Shown here piece after piece: positions 62,975 to 64,000 of a stretch of DNA of 64,000 nucleotides (positions are counted from its first letter, which is position 1; each line of letters opens with the position of its first letter). Source of the stretch: Arabidopsis thaliana (Eukaryota; Streptophyta; Magnoliopsida; Brassicales; Brassicaceae); assembly GCF_000001735.4 (NCBI RefSeq), contig NC_003074.8, positions 3,596,101 to 3,660,100 of the forward strand. The letters run 5' to 3'. The notes beneath the pieces were generated by a model that was not told the origin of the DNA, did not search any database, and saw only the letters and a list, made by a program, of their open reading frames with translations. The position numbers and the translations under genes were made by a program.

Positions 62975-64000
62975 TTGAACAATAATACGGTACGATTGTG
63001 TATGTTGAATCATCTCCTCCACTTGGACGTGTCCATTTGACAACGGAAAAAAGTGTGGCCGTGTTATCTTTCTTTGTAACGTTTACAGTTTCAATTGTTT
63101 AGTTTGATCAAATAATTAACTTGTGAATTTTATGGATGCAATATCTTGAAAACTAGGAAATCATATCTGATCATCCTGCTATAAAAAAAATAATACATGC
63201 ATTTTAATATTCATGGTTTCACATGAATACTTCGGTCATCCATTTTTCAATTACACGAGTGTAAATCTGTAATATCAATATTCATTTATAATTATAACGG
63301 GTTGTGATTTGTGAAATTGTGGGTATAGATAAAACTTCAAAACCTATTGAAATGAATATCTATATACTTGGAATAGTAGTAGACACATTTTGTAATGAGT
63401 AACTTAAGCACACCGGTTCTCACTCACACTCGTCTAATGGAGAAAAATGGTATATTATATACCTCATATAGGAACATGATCATATGATTTAGGAGTCATA
63501 AGCATGAGATTAACAAGATATTTTGGTCCACATTAGGAATCTACTAAAGGAACTATTTTCTTATAACCTAAAAATCTTGGTTTGGTAAAAAGAACAACCT
63601 TAGATTATTTGGTCTTTTATCGATTCATGTAATTGTGTATCAAATGATTAAAATCTAATGCATCCTACTCAAACACGTCATTTAAGAAACCCTATATAGT
63701 ACAAACACGATCCAATCTCCAAATTAACCCATAGTATATCATAGACGAGCATAATATTTTTGGTCAAATATAAAATTAGATGCACTAGTTCCCTTTATTT
63801 AGGCAGATGGACTTTCTTCTAATCGAAAATAATTGTTCTCAATGAGCCGTCAAACTTTGTGAAATATGGATATAAATTCATGACATCTACATAATTTTTG
63901 GTTTAACATGTGAAATTGAACTTAGGATCTATTTCATTCGAATTCTTACCATATACTAACCAAATATAAATAATGTTTACTGCTAAATACTATTTATATA

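Larger units (their letters stand above)
55172..64000. other. 8.8 kb gene-poor region upstream of NGAL2
   Basis: AT-rich with no supported coding exon or RNA gene. The NGAL2 leader has a GA/CT microsatellite at 55195-55209. Structures found are a Stowaway-like MITE (58383-58596), a 20-bp direct repeat just past it, an 18-bp direct repeat at 62919-62974 and long poly-A/T runs. Frames of 60-79 codons here have no recognisable content. It is unusually long for this genome and may be extended regulatory sequence. Confidence 0.5.

Overview
This window is plant nuclear DNA. I recognise it as Arabidopsis thaliana chromosome 3, around loci At3g11430 to At3g11580. Genes are compact and intron-rich, introns and spacers are AT-rich, and nearly all splice sites are GT-AG. 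Joining the predicted exons gives proteins that match well-known Arabidopsis families in length and motifs. I can support 16 protein-coding genes, one microRNA gene and one tRNA gene. Only the first gene is cut by the window edge.

Layout, left to right (strand): GPAT5 3' part (+, 3-1578); MIR172C hairpin (-, 3676-3808) in a 5.4 kb spacer; MYB65 (+, 6956-8829) with a leader intron, a small upstream ORF and a miR159 target site; ZRF1A-type J/SANT protein (-, 9359-11302); MEF10 PPR-DYW editing factor (+, 12150-14021); mitochondrial-type phosphopantetheinyl transferase (-, 14161-15979); BSMT1 methyltransferase (+, 18444-21037); CRIB-RhoGAP, probably ROPGAP4 (-, 21423-23467); SmG core protein (-, 25526-26374); tRNA-Pro(CGG) (-, 26592-26663); RPS14B (-, 27657-28766); CYCB1;3 (-, 29375-31039) with M-phase promoter elements; VPS55 family (-, 32701-34224); SPINDLY (+, 36742-41447); CASP2 (+, 42162-42952); LETM1-like protein (+, 43453-49406); TBL8 (-, 49440-51228); NGAL2/SOD7 B3 factor (-, 53065-55171). 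An 8.8 kb gene-poor, AT-rich stretch ends the window.

The genes are functionally mixed and do not form a cluster. Two small-RNA layers sit close together: MIR172C (flowering time, AP2 targets) lies about 3 kb from MYB65, a miR159-repressed GAMYB gene. SPY, further along, is another gibberellin-pathway regulator. Several pairs converge tightly (LETM1-like/TBL8 with 33 bp between stops, MEF10/PPTase with 139 bp), so their 3' UTRs should overlap.

The most unusual signal is in the VPS55 gene. The reading frame closes only if a very small exon lies between the first and second obvious coding exons. The best candidate is a single nucleotide at 33910, with a strong acceptor on one side and a strong donor on the other. 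Other structures worth a look are a retroposon with 14-bp target-site duplications (34828-35087), a Stowaway-like MITE (58383-58596), a 120-bp-period duplication (31937-32117) and a stray copy of MYB65 coding sequence downstream of MYB65. I saw no wholly novel multi-gene system, CRISPR array or viral gene.
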